Shown here piece by piece: positions 6,166 to 7,126 of a stretch of DNA of 7,126 nt. Origin of the DNA: an uncultured Clostridia bacterium. GTDB lineage: Bacteria; Bacillota; Clostridia; Christensenellales; Aristaeellaceae. Position numbers and translations under genes: made by a program. Location: contig CAMNCR010000139.1 of assembly GCA_946534455.1 (NCBI GenBank), positions 1 to 7,126 of the forward strand, given 5' to 3'. Every line of letters starts with the position of its first letter. Positions within the stretch are counted from its first letter, which is position 1. The notes under the pieces were generated by a model that was not told where the DNA came from, searched no databases, and saw only the letters and a list, made by a program, of their open reading frames with translations.

Positions 6166-7067
6166 TACTCCTCCTCCAGGGGCGCCGTCCAGCGGGCCTG
6201 CTCCAGCAGCAGATCCCGGTGGTTCACCTCCACCGGCAGCCCGGCCCTGCGCAGATAGTCCCCCAGGGCCTCCGCGATGGCCACGCTTCTGTGCGCGCCG
6301 CCGGTGCAGCCCACCGCCAGCACCAGGCGGTGCTTTCCCTCCTCCCGGTAATGGGGAATCAGGAAGTCCAGCAGCTGCTCATACTGCCGCATGAACTCCA
6401 CCGTCGTGGGATGCTCCATCACGAAGCTCCGCACGTCCTCATCCAGCCCGCAGTGCCGGCACAGGGATTCGATGTAGAAGGGATTGGGCAGAAACCGCAC
6501 GTCCACCACCAGATCCGCCTGCCGCGGCAGGCCGCGCTTGAAGCCGAAGCTCATGATTTCCGCCCGCAGCGGGGGCTCGCCCTCATCCAGGCTGCCCAGC
6601 GCCTTTTTCAGCGTCTTCCGGATGGCCCGGGCGGTCAGCCCCGTGGTGTCGATCACATAGTCCGCCGTTTCCCGCAGCGGCATCAGCCGCGTCCGCTCCT
6701 CCGCGATGGCCTCCGTCAGCGTCAGCCCCTCCTGGCTCAGGGGGTGCTCCCGCCGCGTTTCCTTATAGCGGTCCAGCAGCGTTTCCTCGCTGGCCTCCAT
6801 GAAGATGGTTTCCACCGGATGCCCCATCCGCCGCAGCTCCCGAATCGTCTGATCCACCGCCTGCGCGTCGAAGAACTCCCCGCTGCGCACGTCCACGCCG
6901 AAGGCCACGACCTTCCGCCGCGTGGCCGAGGAATCGAAGGCCTCAATCAGTCTGGGAAGCAGCATCGGCGGAAGGTTATCGATGCAGAAGCTTCCCTGAT
7001 CCTCCAGAAAGCGCACGCAGGCGGTCTTGCCCGCGCCGCTGTACCCGGTCACGATCAGATATTTCAT
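6165..7067 (-). CDS. rapZ: RapZ/YvcJ nucleotide-binding RNase adapter protein
   Basis: RapZ proteins are P-loop NTP-binding proteins. The E. coli member binds the GlmZ small RNA, hands it to RNase E and senses glucosamine-6-phosphate; B. subtilis YvcJ hydrolyses nucleotides and affects competence. The 300-residue length is slightly above the usual 285-295. Seen are Walker A GYSGAGKT (8-15), CIDNLP (28-33), RREHPL (105-110), SFGFKRGLPRQADLVVDVRF (173-192), LPNP (193-196), the C-terminal binding-site motif GCTGGAHRSV (253-262) and VNHRDL (281-286). The ATG overlaps the murB stop as ATGA, with AGGAGG inside the end of murB about 10 nt before. The Glu-rich end (EEE) doubles as the whiA ribosome site. 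Its place next to murB fits a link to cell-wall amino-sugar metabolism, which is inference in this organism. Confidence 0.97.
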   Translation of the reverse strand: MKYLIVTGYSGAGKTACVRFLEDQGSFCIDNLPPMLLPRLIEAFDSSATRRKVVAFGVDVRSGEFFDAQAVDQTIRELRRMGHPVETIFMEASEETLLDRYKETRREHPLSQEGLTLTEAIAEERTRLMPLRETADYVIDTTGLTARAIRKTLKKALGSLDEGEPPLRAEIMSFGFKRGLPRQADLVVDVRFLPNPFYIESLCRHCGLDEDVRSFVMEHPTTVEFMRQYEQLLDFLIPHYREEGKHRLVLAVGCTGGAHRSVAIAEALGDYLRRAGLPVEVNHRDLLLEQARWTAPLEEE

Positions 7068-7126
7068 GTCTCCCCGGCCTCCTCTCCCAGAATCCGGATC
7101 TCCGGCTCCAGCCGGATTCCCGCGCG
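7064..7126 (-). CDS. murB: UDP-N-acetylenolpyruvoylglucosamine reductase MurB, C-terminal end only
   Basis: Only the last 20 codons and the TGA stop are in the window; the start lies beyond base 7126. The frame reads GIRLEPEIRILGEE followed by AGET. This matches the conserved MurB ending G(V/I)xLExEx(R/K)xxG, and murB directly before rapZ is a common clostridial order. MurB is the FAD- and NADPH-dependent enzyme that reduces UDP-GlcNAc-enolpyruvate to UDP-MurNAc in peptidoglycan synthesis. The stop overlaps the rapZ start (ATGA), and this segment contains the rapZ ribosome binding site, so the two are translationally coupled. The call rests on a short tail plus context. Confidence 0.8.
   Translation of the reverse strand, partial: RAGIRLEPEIRILGEEAGET

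Noticed and set aside
5248..6258. 336-codon plus-strand frame opposite whiA
   Set aside because: Shadow frame with biased Arg/Gln/His/Pro composition; whiA on the minus strand is unambiguous.

Overview
The window is a GC-rich bacterial chromosome segment in which every supported gene is on the minus strand. It is read here from high to low coordinates, the direction of transcription. The tail of murB followed by rapZ and whiA is a gene order typical of Bacillota (Firmicutes), especially Clostridia. Together with DegV and short Ppx/GppA proteins and AGGAGG-type ribosome binding sites, it suggests a high-GC clostridial anaerobe. That assignment is inference from gene content and composition; no rRNA or other taxonomic marker is present.

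Region 1 (7126 to 3179) is one tightly coupled operon: the last 20 codons of murB, rapZ, whiA, and a 662-residue polytopic membrane protein resembling GT-C glycosyltransferases. Every junction overlaps (ATGA, TAATG, ATGA). The block joins peptidoglycan precursor synthesis, an RNA-binding/nucleotide-binding regulator, a cell-division-linked DNA-binding protein and a probable envelope glycan enzyme. The yvcK gene that usually separates rapZ and whiA is absent.

Region 2 (3178 to 1070) has a good sigma-A-type promoter with an extended -10. It drives a 335-residue membrane-anchored coiled-coil protein built partly from a 42-bp tandem repeat, followed 44 bp later by a short Ppx/GppA-family gene with a GTG start. 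A hairpin sits at the junction.

Region 3 (1069 to 1) has a weaker promoter and a GC-rich leader of about 80 nt in front of a DegV/FakB-type fatty-acid-binding protein. A clear intrinsic terminator follows just after its stop codon.

No stretch longer than 300 bases lacks a gene; the largest gaps (932-1069 and 3025-3178) hold the two promoters. I saw no tRNA, rRNA, CRISPR, insertion sequence, attachment site or origin. I also found no clear sign of a new defence or mobile system. The least explained pieces are the repeat-built coiled-coil protein with its Ppx partner, and the GT-C-like protein coupled to whiA.
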